Below are positions 1 to 6,291 of a stretch of DNA of 6,291 nt, piece after piece. The notes under the pieces are model-generated. The model was not told the DNA's origin. It saw only the letters and a program-made list of their open reading frames with translations, and made no database searches. Source of the stretch: JBJKPP01 sp046706145 (GTDB taxonomy: Bacteria > Bacteroidota > Ignavibacteria > Ignavibacteriales > Ignavibacteriaceae); NCBI GenBank assembly GCA_046706145.1, contig JBJKPP010000218.1, positions 1-6,291 on the forward strand, given 5' to 3'. The position numbers and the translations under genes are program-made. Position 1 is the first letter of the stretch. Each line of letters begins with the position of its first letter.

Positions 1-784
1 CTTCGCCTTCCTTTTCAGCATCGGCGAGGAGTTTCATATTCTCACCGGGATAAGTTGTCTTTCGCGAAGGCCCAAAATTACCGCCGCTTTCCGAAATTGC
101 ACCTTCGAACAAACCTTTGGCCAGCGGTGAAGCACAAAGCATACTTACGGCAATTCCTCCCGCCGATTCGCCGAAAATAGTCACCTTGTTCGGATCGCCT
201 CCGAATGCAGCAATATTTTTTTTCACCCATTTTAAACCGGCAATCATATCCAGGATGCCATAATTTCCGGAAACATGATGCGGACTCTCTGCACTCAATC
301 CTGGTAGTGCTAGAAACCCGAGCTGCCCGACGCGGTAGTTAATACTAACTAACACCACACCTTTCTTTGCCAGATTTGCACCGTTGTAATTCGGATCAGA
401 TGTAGTTCCAAAGTTGAATCCCCCTCCGTAAATCCATACGAAAACAGGAATGTGGTCGTTAGCTGATTTAGCAGGCGTCCAGACATTCAAATAAAGACAG
501 TCCTCACTCATTCCCGGACCTATTTTCGATCCTTGAATGGGAGATGGGCCAAACTTTGTAGCTTGCCGTACACCCTTCCACCTAGCTGGTGGTTGAGGTG
601 GACGCCACCTTAAGTTACCGATAGGAGGTGCAGCAAACGGGATACCTTTATAAACAGTCAACCCATCTTCGAATGTTCCTTGTAATAACCCATCTTCTAT
701 TTTTATTGGGGCAGGCTGCTGCGCAATACCAACACCAGTAGCCAATAACAAAAACATCGCAATTAAAAAAGTTATTTTCTTCAT
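1..784 (-). CDS. Secreted type-B carboxylesterase, N-terminal half (cut by window edge)
   Basis: This is an alpha/beta-hydrolase of the carboxylesterase type-B family, which hydrolyses carboxylic esters. Translation from the ATG at 784-782 gives 261 residues and runs off the window. Residues 1-21 form a signal peptide (MKK, then a hydrophobic core, ending GIA before QQ), so the enzyme is exported. Family landmarks are in order: IPFAAPPIGNLRW near 50-60, EDCLYLNVW at 94-102 (signature 2), the oxyanion-hole YGGGF at 119-123, NYRVGQLGF near 149-157, and FGGDPNKVTIFGESAGG at 194-210 (signature 1) with nucleophile Ser207. The catalytic Glu and His should lie in the missing half, since family members usually have about 500-550 residues. 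A strong AAAGGAGA site at 791-798, six bases upstream, supports the start. Its place beside a SASA esterase and GH97 suggests it deacylates a plant polysaccharide or oligosaccharide, but the acyl group is unknown. Confidence 0.93.
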   Translation of the reverse strand, partial: MKKITFLIAMFLLLATGVGIAQQPAPIKIEDGLLQGTFEDGLTVYKGIPFAAPPIGNLRWRPPQPPARWKGVRQATKFGPSPIQGSKIGPGMSEDCLYLNVWTPAKSANDHIPVFVWIYGGGFNFGTTSDPNYNGANLAKKGVVLVSINYRVGQLGFLALPGLSAESPHHVSGNYGILDMIAGLKWVKKNIAAFGGDPNKVTIFGESAGGIAVSMLCASPLAKGLFEGAISESGGNFGPSRKTTYPGENMKLLADAEKEGE

Positions 785-987
785 AATATGTCTCCTTTAA
801 TTAAGCATTAATTTCTCTCAACGAGTACTAAAAAAGTATAACAACACCAATAGAATAATGGCTAAACATATTTATTACTTTATACACCTTTTAAAATGAA
901 ATTTTCTCTACTTACTCGCGAAAGTTACACAATCCAAATAGAATTTTTTCTCCTTTTCCTAACTGAGCCTTCAGTACTAATATTAAT
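785..987. other. 203-base intergenic region before the carboxylesterase
   Basis: This is the longest gap in the window. It is AT-rich and holds no open frame that looks coding. It carries the ribosome binding site for the carboxylesterase (791-798). Its length, compared with 44-57 bases between most neighbours, makes it a candidate for a separate promoter. However, I found neither a good sigma-70 pair nor a clean Bacteroidota TTTG/TAnnTTTG pair with proper spacing. A short TCGCGA palindrome near 916-921 is the only GC-rich symmetric site, and it is too short to call an operator. Confidence 0.4.
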
Positions 988-2487
988 CTATTTGTTTTCT
1001 GCGGGTGTCTGCTTTAATTCAGTTTTGGTGACTTTATAACCTAATAGTGAAAGCATTTTTTCAGCATACCTTGTTCCAAGCAATCTATAACCTTCCGGAG
1101 TAAAATGTAAATGGTGTGGCGATCTGCTTGGACAGTGTGCCGAAGAAATAACATACGAATTGGGAATTGTCTGCGGCAAATTGTCAATGATTTTATTCAT
1201 TCCTGCACAAGCACCCTGCTCGTCTGCATTAACGACTTCACCTGCCAGCAGAGGTACTTTCTTAGCGTTCAGATCCAAATCCTTGATTAAATTGTCATAA
1301 ATGCCCTTGACTTTTTCCGGCCACTCTTTATCTCCATTATTTGATTCACCCTGATGCAACAGAATTCCTTTTATGACACCGGATTTCTGTGCCAGCTTTG
1401 CCATATTAACAAGATATTGATAAGGGTCTCCATCATATTGCTTGATAATATTTTTCATCCACGATGGCGCGGTTGAATCGTAAGCTTGATATCTATCCTT
1501 TTCGAACAGTTCAATTTTGCACCCCGCTACAGCAACATTGACCACTCCCACCTTAATGTCTTTGGGCATGTTGTCAACCATTGTTCTGCCAAAATAATCG
1601 GCCGGGCAAAGACCGGTAGATGGACGGCACAAAGGAGGAGCGGCAGTATACCACTGTCCCTTTTCTCTGCCGAGTTTCGGAAAATCAACTGAGGCGAGTA
1701 CCTTGAAACGAGGATTAACATTTACAGTATCCTGCGGTTCAATTCCGGGGAAACCTTCCATATTCGATTGTCCGAAACAAATAAAAATATAAAAATTCTT
1801 ATCTTTATGATAGACTGTTGTATCTGTTCCCGTCAAATTTTTGTGAATAACTTCCGTATTTGCCCTTATTAAATTCATTTCTATCTGCCGCTGCATTACG
1901 TCCGCAGTTACCTTGATAGTATCGTCTGGAATATATTTACATTTGTGGTTAATGGTCATTCCCTGCAGATTAATATCAAATGAAAAAATATTACCGTTTA
2001 TTTTACCGTTCGTTAAATCAATAACACCTGCCGAGGAAGAGTCGGTTCCTGTTAACGTGTCTCCTTTTACCTTGAATGTAAAAAGTAATTCCATATCTCC
2101 CTGCGGGCCGCTGACCGTACCGATCCATTTACCGTTAATTTTGGATTCTTCATTAACCCTGTTTAAAACCATCCGTTTTTTCATCCAGGGCAGACTCAAT
2201 TTAACTTTTCCGCTATCCAGGACCCCGGCGTGGTGTATTGATTGCCCGTTTACATCAACGTCAAATGAAAACTCGCTGCCGTTAATTCTCCCGTTTTCCA
2301 ACGGCAATGTTCCCATTTGGGATGTGACATTTCCGTTTAAAGAATCCCCAATTACTTTGAACGTAAATGTTAAATCCATATCACCATTAGGTGTGCTCAT
2401 TTTACCTTTCCAGCTTCCGTCCAGATTTTGCGCAAAGCCGGAAATACTAAACACTAATAATAAAAAAGCTATAAAATATGTTTTCAT
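988..2487 (-). CDS. Secreted SASA/CE6-like carbohydrate esterase with two N-terminal accessory domains
   Basis: This is a probable acetyl esterase of the SGNH-fold SASA family (sialate O-acetylesterase/CE6 acetylxylan-esterase relatives). The start is the ATG at 2487-2485 (499 residues). It has AAAGAGAG five bases upstream and opens directly on a signal peptide (MKTYFIAF to SGFAQ), whereas the frame can be extended 13 codons only by using a TTG. Two tandem domains of about 90 residues (21-111 and 117-209) resemble each other and the small protein encoded at 3715-4086. The catalytic domain spans about 232-483. It has FGQSNMEG with nucleophile Ser241, HQGESN at 378-383, and LHFTPEGYRLLG with catalytic His461. 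The residue three before this His is His458, where the family's Asp (DxxH) is expected. The protein is exported and probably removes acetyl groups from plant polysaccharide. It follows the LacI gene by 56 bases and is probably co-transcribed with it. Family assignment is firm; substrate is inferred. Confidence 0.92.
   Translation of the reverse strand: MKTYFIAFLLLVFSISGFAQNLDGSWKGKMSTPNGDMDLTFTFKVIGDSLNGNVTSQMGTLPLENGRINGSEFSFDVDVNGQSIHHAGVLDSGKVKLSLPWMKKRMVLNRVNEESKINGKWIGTVSGPQGDMELLFTFKVKGDTLTGTDSSSAGVIDLTNGKINGNIFSFDINLQGMTINHKCKYIPDDTIKVTADVMQRQIEMNLIRANTEVIHKNLTGTDTTVYHKDKNFYIFICFGQSNMEGFPGIEPQDTVNVNPRFKVLASVDFPKLGREKGQWYTAAPPLCRPSTGLCPADYFGRTMVDNMPKDIKVGVVNVAVAGCKIELFEKDRYQAYDSTAPSWMKNIIKQYDGDPYQYLVNMAKLAQKSGVIKGILLHQGESNNGDKEWPEKVKGIYDNLIKDLDLNAKKVPLLAGEVVNADEQGACAGMNKIIDNLPQTIPNSYVISSAHCPSRSPHHLHFTPEGYRLLGTRYAEKMLSLLGYKVTKTELKQTPAENK
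1861..2427 (-). repeat. Two tandem copies of a ~90-residue beta-rich domain inside the esterase gene
   Basis: Copy 1 lies at about 2155-2427 and copy 2 at about 1861-2139. Both follow the same pattern: a GxWxG opening, then P-x-G, an LTFTFKV-like strand, GDxLxG, an NGxINGxxFSFD block, an I-x-H motif, and a final strand ending near LxR. A third copy is the mature part of the small protein at about 3742-4023. The alternating hydrophobic pattern suggests a small beta-barrel or sandwich. The copies differ widely at the DNA level, so the duplication is old. I know of no assigned function for this unit. Confidence 0.8.
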
Positions 2488-2492
2488 TTTTT

Positions 2493-2500
2493 CTCTCTTT
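2493..2500 (-). promoter_or_regulatory. Ribosome binding site setting the esterase start
   Basis: On the minus strand this reads AAAGAGAG and ends five bases before the ATG at 2487-2485. It is a weakened version of the AAAGGA sites in front of other genes here, at nearly the same spacing. It favours that ATG over the upstream in-frame TTG at 2526-2524, which would also put a charged extension in front of the signal peptide. Confidence 0.6.
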
Positions 2501-2543
2501 AATTTTATCGATGTATTATTAGTCAATTAAAAGAATTCCAAAC

Positions 2544-3590
2544 CTACAATTTTAAATTTAACCTTCTCGTCGATTGTCTTATAACTAATTCTGTATCCAG
2601 AACAACCTGTTCGACTGGGAGTGAAATTGGAGACTCAATATTTTTTATTAGTATTTCAGCAGCTTTTTGACCTATTTCTCTCTGGGGAGACCTGATTGTT
2701 GAAAGAGGCACGGAATAAATATCAGCAAAATGAATATCATCATTTCCAATGATGGAGATATCATCGGGAACTTTTATCTTTAGGTCTCTTAGAGCAGTCA
2801 TAACAGCTAATGCTTGTAAATCGTTAAAGCATACGATAGCTGTAGGATAATTCTTTGGATTTTTGGTTCTGAAATATTTTATAGTTTTGTCATAACTGAT
2901 TTCTTTATTTGATCCGATATGAATAATCATTCCTCTATTGAAAACCAAGTTGCTTTCGCTAAAAGCATGTCGGAAGCCTGCAATTCGCTCTTTTGTATGC
3001 GCAGATTGTGGAGGACCAGCAAAATGGACAATTTTTTTATGGCCGTTATTTATTAAATATTCCACCGCTTTTTTTATTGTCGCCATATTATCTATCTGAA
3101 CAACATTTGCTGTTATTCCTTTAACATCTGCTAATAACACGAATGGATAATTCAACATTTTCAATTTGAAAAGATGTTCAATTTCTGAATTGCCTTCTAT
3201 TATCGGTGCTATTATTGCGCCCTTAATATCCTTTGCTGAAAACAAGTTTGTAAATTCCTTTTCACGTTCATGATTATAGTCAGAACTTGCTATTATTACC
3301 GAATAACCTCTTGAACTGGCATATTCCTTTGCACCCTCTGCAATGGTAGTGAAGAAAGGATAATTCAATTCTTTAACGATTATACCAATGATTTTCTCTA
3401 CATTGCCGTATTTCAGATTTCTGGCCATTCCTTTTGGACGATAATTTAAAGACTTCATTACCTGTAAAATGTTTTCTCTTGTAGATGGCTTTACACTATT
3501 TCTCAAATTCAAGACAGCAGACACAGTACCCTTTGAAACCCCCGCTTTTTTTGCAATATCTGATATGGTTATTCCTTTTACCTTGTGCAT
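2544..3590 (-). CDS. LacI-family transcriptional regulator
   Basis: This is a cytoplasmic DNA-binding regulator, most likely a repressor released by a sugar from the polysaccharide handled at this locus. It has 348 residues, the usual length for the family. The N-terminal helix-turn-helix is at about 8-28 (TISDIAKKAGVSKGTVSAVLN), followed by the NYRPKGMARNLK hinge at 49-60. The periplasmic-binding-protein-like effector domain fills about 66-340. Conserved points include IGIIV at 68-72, VQIDN at 164-168, the NGHKKIVHFAG strand, RIAGFRHAF, AIVCFND at 251-257 with Asp257, and ISIIGNDD at 268-275. The ATG at 3590 has only a weak TAGGT-like site upstream but gives the standard distance to the helix-turn-helix. 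It sits among carbohydrate-active genes on the same strand, so these genes are its likely targets. The inducer cannot be predicted from sequence alone. Confidence 0.95.
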   Translation of the reverse strand: MHKVKGITISDIAKKAGVSKGTVSAVLNLRNSVKPSTRENILQVMKSLNYRPKGMARNLKYGNVEKIIGIIVKELNYPFFTTIAEGAKEYASSRGYSVIIASSDYNHEREKEFTNLFSAKDIKGAIIAPIIEGNSEIEHLFKLKMLNYPFVLLADVKGITANVVQIDNMATIKKAVEYLINNGHKKIVHFAGPPQSAHTKERIAGFRHAFSESNLVFNRGMIIHIGSNKEISYDKTIKYFRTKNPKNYPTAIVCFNDLQALAVMTALRDLKIKVPDDISIIGNDDIHFADIYSVPLSTIRSPQREIGQKAAEILIKNIESPISLPVEQVVLDTELVIRQSTRRLNLKL

Positions 3591-3714
3591 ATTGACCTAC
3601 AATTAAAAATTTGACATTCGAAGTTTTTTATAGTGATTTTCCGACAATTTGGTGATTAATTGGCACTTTCCCTTCCAAAGACAATTCAACCTTAACACGG
3701 ATATCATCTTTACC
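3591..3714. other. 124-base gap between the small secreted gene and the LacI gene
   Basis: This is the second-longest gap and the natural place for a promoter or autoregulatory operator of the LacI gene. A TATAAA reads on the minus strand near 3626-3631, but nothing like a -35 element sits at a suitable distance. No strong terminator hairpin is visible. The minus-strand frame continuing from the small gene's TGA stays open for 28 codons to the TAA at 3628-3630, which may be chance or a remnant. Confidence 0.4.
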
Positions 3715-4086
3715 TCACTTTGATTCATCCTTTGATTCAGGTAATCGTTTCAGAATAATCTCTGTAGGCTCTCCCTGCATTCCTTCTACCTTCATAGATA
3801 TGGAATCCCCCATAACTACGCACTGATGATTAATAGTCATATCATTGAAGCTTACATCGAAGGAAAATTTTTTACCATCAACTTTACCATTACTAATTGG
3901 AACTTCTCCCATTTGACTTGTAACAGAACCTGTTAAACTATCCCCGCTTACCTTAAAATTAAATGTCAAATCAAACGGACCGTTGGGGCTTTGCATTTCA
4001 CCTTTCCATTTCCCATCAATACTTTGAGCATGAGCAATACTCATTGCTAAAAAGATCGTCAAACAAAAATATAAGAAACGTGACAT
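3715..4086 (-). CDS. Small secreted single-domain protein, homologous to the esterase N-terminal domains
   Basis: The function is unknown. The product has 123 residues from the ATG at 4086-4084. This start is preferred to the in-frame ATG at 4101 because AAAGGATC (4091-4098) lies between the two, six bases before the second. Residues 1-20 are a signal peptide (MSRFLYF to SIAHA, then Q), so it is exported. The mature part is one copy of the ~90-residue domain (about 22-115) found twice in the esterase at 988-2487, with a short charged tail rich in Glu, Ser and Lys. Compared by hand without gaps, the first 66 aligned positions share 39 identities with esterase domain 1, while its MTINHxC stretch is closer to domain 2. 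There are no obvious catalytic residues. It follows GH97 by 44 bases and is probably co-transcribed with it. An accessory role such as glycan or cell-surface binding is a guess from context. Confidence 0.85.
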   Translation of the reverse strand: MSRFLYFCLTIFLAMSIAHAQSIDGKWKGEMQSPNGPFDLTFNFKVSGDSLTGSVTSQMGEVPISNGKVDGKKFSFDVSFNDMTINHQCVVMGDSISMKVEGMQGEPTEIILKRLPESKDESK

Positions 4087-4090
4087 GGTT

Positions 4091-4098
4091 GATCCTTT
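4091..4098 (-). promoter_or_regulatory. Ribosome binding site choosing the downstream start of the small protein
   Basis: The minus strand reads AAAGGATC here, with the AAAGGA core ending six bases before the ATG at 4086-4084. The same core and the same six-base spacing precede GH97 (AAAGGAA at 6084-6090), and AAAGGAGA sits six bases before the carboxylesterase. The site lies inside the coding part of the longer frame starting at 4101, which argues against that longer start. Confidence 0.75.
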
Positions 4099-4106
4099 CA
4101 TAATTT

Positions 4107-4130
4107 GTAAATGTATAATTATTAGTTTAC
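4107..4130. promoter_or_regulatory. Imperfect 24-base palindrome between GH97 and the small gene (possible operator)
   Basis: This segment has GTAAA at one end, TTTAC at the other and ATAATTAT at the centre, so nine of twelve base pairs are symmetric. It begins immediately after the GH97 stop codon. The size would suit a dimeric regulator, but LacI-family sites usually have a central CG step and this one is all A/T, where symmetry arises easily by chance. It could also be a weak hairpin. This is a low-confidence candidate only. Confidence 0.2.
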
Positions 4131-6077
4131 TTACTTTGATAAAGTCTTAATAACAAACCCACCATAAGGATACATCGTTATATTCAAAGAGGACGAAAAA
4201 TTTACATTCTTGTCAACAAGGTTTTTTCCATCATTTGAGTCAGTGATAATAAAGCCTTTTGTTGTTTGATTTATAAAAGAAACATTTAAAGTTATTTTAC
4301 GAGACGTTTTTTCTCCATTAATTCCCGCAATATACCACCTATCTCCTTTTCTTCTTGCCAACACGACATATTTTCCAGGATAACCATCAATAAATTTTAC
4401 ATCATCCCACGTTTCCGGCAATGTCTTCATATACTCTTGAACAAAAACTTTTTGAGCTGCCATGCCTTCCGGTGTTTCGGCAATATGCTGAATACCAGAA
4501 GTGAATATAACAGACAAAGCAATTTCAAAACCGTCCGTGGTTCGGCGTTTAATATGAGGTATTCCCGAAAAATTTACGGGTGTAAAATCCATCGGATCAA
4601 AAAGATTTCTTGTAAATGGAAGCATTGCACAATGCCAAGGCTGATTATTCGCAAAGTATTGTGCGAAGGTTACATATTCTTCACCTCTAACTGCTTCCAT
4701 GCTGACTAAATTAGGATAAGTTCTGTACCACCCCCTGGGAAAAGTGCAACCATGAAAGTTTACAGTAAGTTTGTATTTTGCTGCATCTTTTAAAATATCA
4801 ATATAGTATCTTATCATTGATTGTCCGTCACCGCCAAAAAAATCTACTTTAATTCCAGCGATCCCCATATCTTTTAATTTCTGAAATTCTGAACGCCTTG
4901 ATGCTTCCGTGAGCAATTTGCCGCGCGGTGTTTGGGGAGTGGTATTCCAGTCGCCTGCTGAATTATACCATAACAATATCTTTACGTTTTTTGTTTTCGC
5001 ATAATCAGCAAGTTCTTTTATTTTAGCATATCCTATTTGCTTATCCCACAAAGCATCTATTAAGCAGTAACGCCAATGCATGGAAGAAGCAAAATCAATG
5101 TATTCGCGCTGAACATTATATACAGTGGAATCATCTTTAAGTATAATCCAACTCCAGGATGCTATGCCTGGCTTAAGCCATGACGAAACATCATATTTGG
5201 CCGGTGTAGCTAAATCAGTTTCAAGAGTAGATTCGACAAGACCTCCTAGGTTATCCGATATCACAATAACACGCCATGGCGTAAACCAGGGTAGAATCGA
5301 TTCCGGTAAAACTGGTCCACCTTGCTTGCTTTCCTGAGGTTCGGGAAATTCTATTGAATATTCGCCGTTTGGAGACAGCCAGCTTAAACGCGATCCGCAA
5401 TAGTTTGTATCGAGCCCGGTCTCAGTTATACTTATCCAAAAATTTCCCGAATGAAAAAGTGCCGGCATAACCCATCCTGCCCGATTGGGCGAAGGTGTAC
5501 CGACAGGTATATCCATTTTATAGTATTCCTCATAAGAGGGCGAGGCGTAGCTCCACCCTATCCTTGCATCGGCACATGGCTGAATAAAAGCCTTTGCAGA
5601 GAGATCAAAATGATACGATGTTAATTCTTTGTAAATAGTTAAAGTTGAATCAGTCTTTCCCGGAAAGTAATATCTAAAAGCAACACCATCATTCGATACT
5701 TGGAAAATAATTTCCATTACTTTTAAATTTTTATTCTTCAAATAAAAAACACGTCTGTTACCCGTGTAACTGCAATTCAATCTTTTGCCATGTAACAGCT
5801 TATAATTTCCGGAAATAACACTTACGCTCGAAACCGAGTCGAGAGATAGACTCGTAGAAAAATCTCCATCACTTCTGAGAATTCCTAATTTTGATTGCTT
5901 CAGAATAATTGTATCTAAATATGAAACAGAATAAACAGGAGTATCGGCCGAAGTAAGCCAGAAGTTGACGGAAATTTTAGTGTTCGGACTTTTTATAGTA
6001 TAATTCTCCGTACAAAAAGCATTAGCAAAGAATGTTATTAAAAATAGTATCAATAAGCGTTCGATTTTTTTCAACAT
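4131..6077 (-). CDS. Secreted GH97 alpha-glycosidase, retaining type (alpha-galactosidase-like)
   Basis: This is a glycoside hydrolase of family GH97 with 648 residues. A signal peptide covers about 1-20 (MLKKIERLLILF to ANA), so it is exported, probably to the periplasm or surface. The N-terminal beta-sandwich spans about 25-290 and includes FTPWRVIVISD at 265-275. The TIM-barrel catalytic domain spans about 300-555 and opens with PGIASWSW. The C-terminal beta domain covers about 556-648. GIKVDFFGGDGQ carries Asp412, matching the nucleophile of retaining GH97 enzymes; inverting SusB-type alpha-glucosidases lack this Asp. MEAVRGEEY carries Glu461, the probable acid/base. NFHG at 440-443 and RGWYRTYPN at 448-456 are also family hallmarks. 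Characterised retaining members include alpha-galactosidases and a beta-L-arabinopyranosidase, so either activity is possible. AAAGGAA lies six bases before the ATG. It follows an FnIII-ended gene by 57 bases, probably in one transcript. Confidence 0.95.
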   Translation of the reverse strand: MLKKIERLLILFLITFFANAFCTENYTIKSPNTKISVNFWLTSADTPVYSVSYLDTIILKQSKLGILRSDGDFSTSLSLDSVSSVSVISGNYKLLHGKRLNCSYTGNRRVFYLKNKNLKVMEIIFQVSNDGVAFRYYFPGKTDSTLTIYKELTSYHFDLSAKAFIQPCADARIGWSYASPSYEEYYKMDIPVGTPSPNRAGWVMPALFHSGNFWISITETGLDTNYCGSRLSWLSPNGEYSIEFPEPQESKQGGPVLPESILPWFTPWRVIVISDNLGGLVESTLETDLATPAKYDVSSWLKPGIASWSWIILKDDSTVYNVQREYIDFASSMHWRYCLIDALWDKQIGYAKIKELADYAKTKNVKILLWYNSAGDWNTTPQTPRGKLLTEASRRSEFQKLKDMGIAGIKVDFFGGDGQSMIRYYIDILKDAAKYKLTVNFHGCTFPRGWYRTYPNLVSMEAVRGEEYVTFAQYFANNQPWHCAMLPFTRNLFDPMDFTPVNFSGIPHIKRRTTDGFEIALSVIFTSGIQHIAETPEGMAAQKVFVQEYMKTLPETWDDVKFIDGYPGKYVVLARRKGDRWYIAGINGEKTSRKITLNVSFINQTTKGFIITDSNDGKNLVDKNVNFSSSLNITMYPYGGFVIKTLSK

Positions 6078-6134
6078 CCTAATTTCCTTTGATTTGTAAA
6101 CTAGTTGGGTATCACTTAAAGTATTTCAATTCTC

Positions 6135-6291
6135 TCATTCTACTTCTATTATTTTGCTTCCTTCACTAATTCCATTTTCGTTAAAGGAATCGATAGTAAA
6201 ATAGTATTTCGATAAACTGTTTAAGCTTCTTATTGTTATTGAATCTGTTCCCAGCACTTCGTAATTGTGATATAATTTATCCTTTTGTGTT
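6135..6291 (-). CDS. C-terminal end of a gene with a fibronectin-III-like tail (cut by window edge)
   Basis: Only the last 51 codons and a TGA stop (6137-6135) are inside the window. The frame is open from the edge and reads as the end of a fibronectin type III-like module. KLYHNYEV is followed by the strand TDSITIRSLN, then YYFTIDSFNENGISEG with the Tyr/Phe-x-Ile-x-Ser-Phe-Asn-Glu-x-Gly pattern of the last FnIII strands, then SKIIEVE. In Bacteroidota-type genomes such tails often end secreted glycoside hydrolases, including family 43 enzymes, so a polysaccharide-degrading enzyme is the best guess. The catalytic part is not visible and the family cannot be proven. The gene ends 57 bases before GH97 on the same strand, so the two are probably co-transcribed. 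Confidence 0.75.
   Translation of the reverse strand, partial: TQKDKLYHNYEVLGTDSITIRSLNSLSKYYFTIDSFNENGISEGSKIIEVE

Noticed and set aside
962..975. Small hairpin ACTGA-AGGC-TCAGT just after the esterase stop, considered as a terminator
   Set aside because: The stem is only five pairs and is followed on the minus strand by an A/G-rich stretch, not a run of T, so it does not look like an intrinsic terminator.
1486..1692. Short open frames on the plus strand (here, and at 4437-4709 and 5125-5337) and a minus-strand frame at 1527-1721
   Set aside because: All lie wholly within well-supported genes in another frame and show no recognisable protein features.
1913..2530. A 205-codon open frame on the plus strand opposite the esterase N-terminal domains
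   Set aside because: It mirrors the repeated esterase domains on the other strand, has a low-complexity Pro/Ser/Leu composition, and resembles no known protein. The minus-strand gene has clear domains and a signal peptide.
3620..3660. TATAAA in front of the LacI gene as a -10 box
   Set aside because: No -35-like or TTTG element lies at a suitable distance, and such A/T strings are frequent in this sequence.
6099..6106. Eight-base palindrome AACTAGTT upstream of GH97, considered as a LacI operator
   Set aside because: It is too short, lacks a central CG, and the symmetry does not extend outward.

Overview
The window is a stretch of carbohydrate-degradation genes from an AT-rich bacterium of the Bacteroidota/Ignavibacteriota (FCB) type. 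The lineage call is an inference. It rests on a family GH97 glycosidase, a family concentrated in Bacteroidota, on signal peptides ending in Ala-Gln, and on secreted proteins with fibronectin-III-like tails. The clear AAAGGA-type ribosome binding sites 5-6 bases before several starts are stronger than in typical Bacteroides, which leans slightly towards Ignavibacteria-like relatives. Nothing here fixes the genus.

All six genes lie on the minus strand, so transcription runs from position 6291 towards 1. In that order they are: the last 51 codons of a gene with an FnIII-like end (6135-6291); a secreted retaining-type GH97 alpha-glycosidase (4131-6077); a small secreted beta-rich protein (3715-4086); a LacI-family repressor (2544-3590); a secreted SASA/CE6-like carbohydrate esterase with two extra N-terminal domains (988-2487); and the N-terminal half of a secreted type-B carboxylesterase (1-784), cut by the window edge. 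Gaps are about 57, 44, 124, 56 and 203 bases. The first three genes, and the LacI gene with the SASA esterase, look like co-transcribed blocks. The 124- and 203-base gaps are the likeliest places for extra promoters, but I found no convincing promoter in either.

The set makes sense as part of a regulon for a decorated plant polysaccharide. GH97 would remove alpha-galactosyl or related (for example beta-L-arabinopyranosyl) units. The two esterases would strip acetyl or other acyl groups. The LacI regulator would sense a released sugar. The actual polysaccharide cannot be read from the window, and no SusC/SusD transport pair is present.

The most interesting element is a domain of about 90 residues found three times: once as the small stand-alone secreted protein and twice in tandem in front of the SASA esterase catalytic domain. 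I do not recognise it as a characterised module. Its occurrence both free and fused within one sugar locus suggests a shared accessory role, such as glycan or surface binding. A second point is that the esterase has His where the catalytic Asp of the DxxH motif is expected. Two start codons are best placed downstream of the longest open frame. No RNA genes, mobile elements, CRISPR arrays or convincing terminators were seen.
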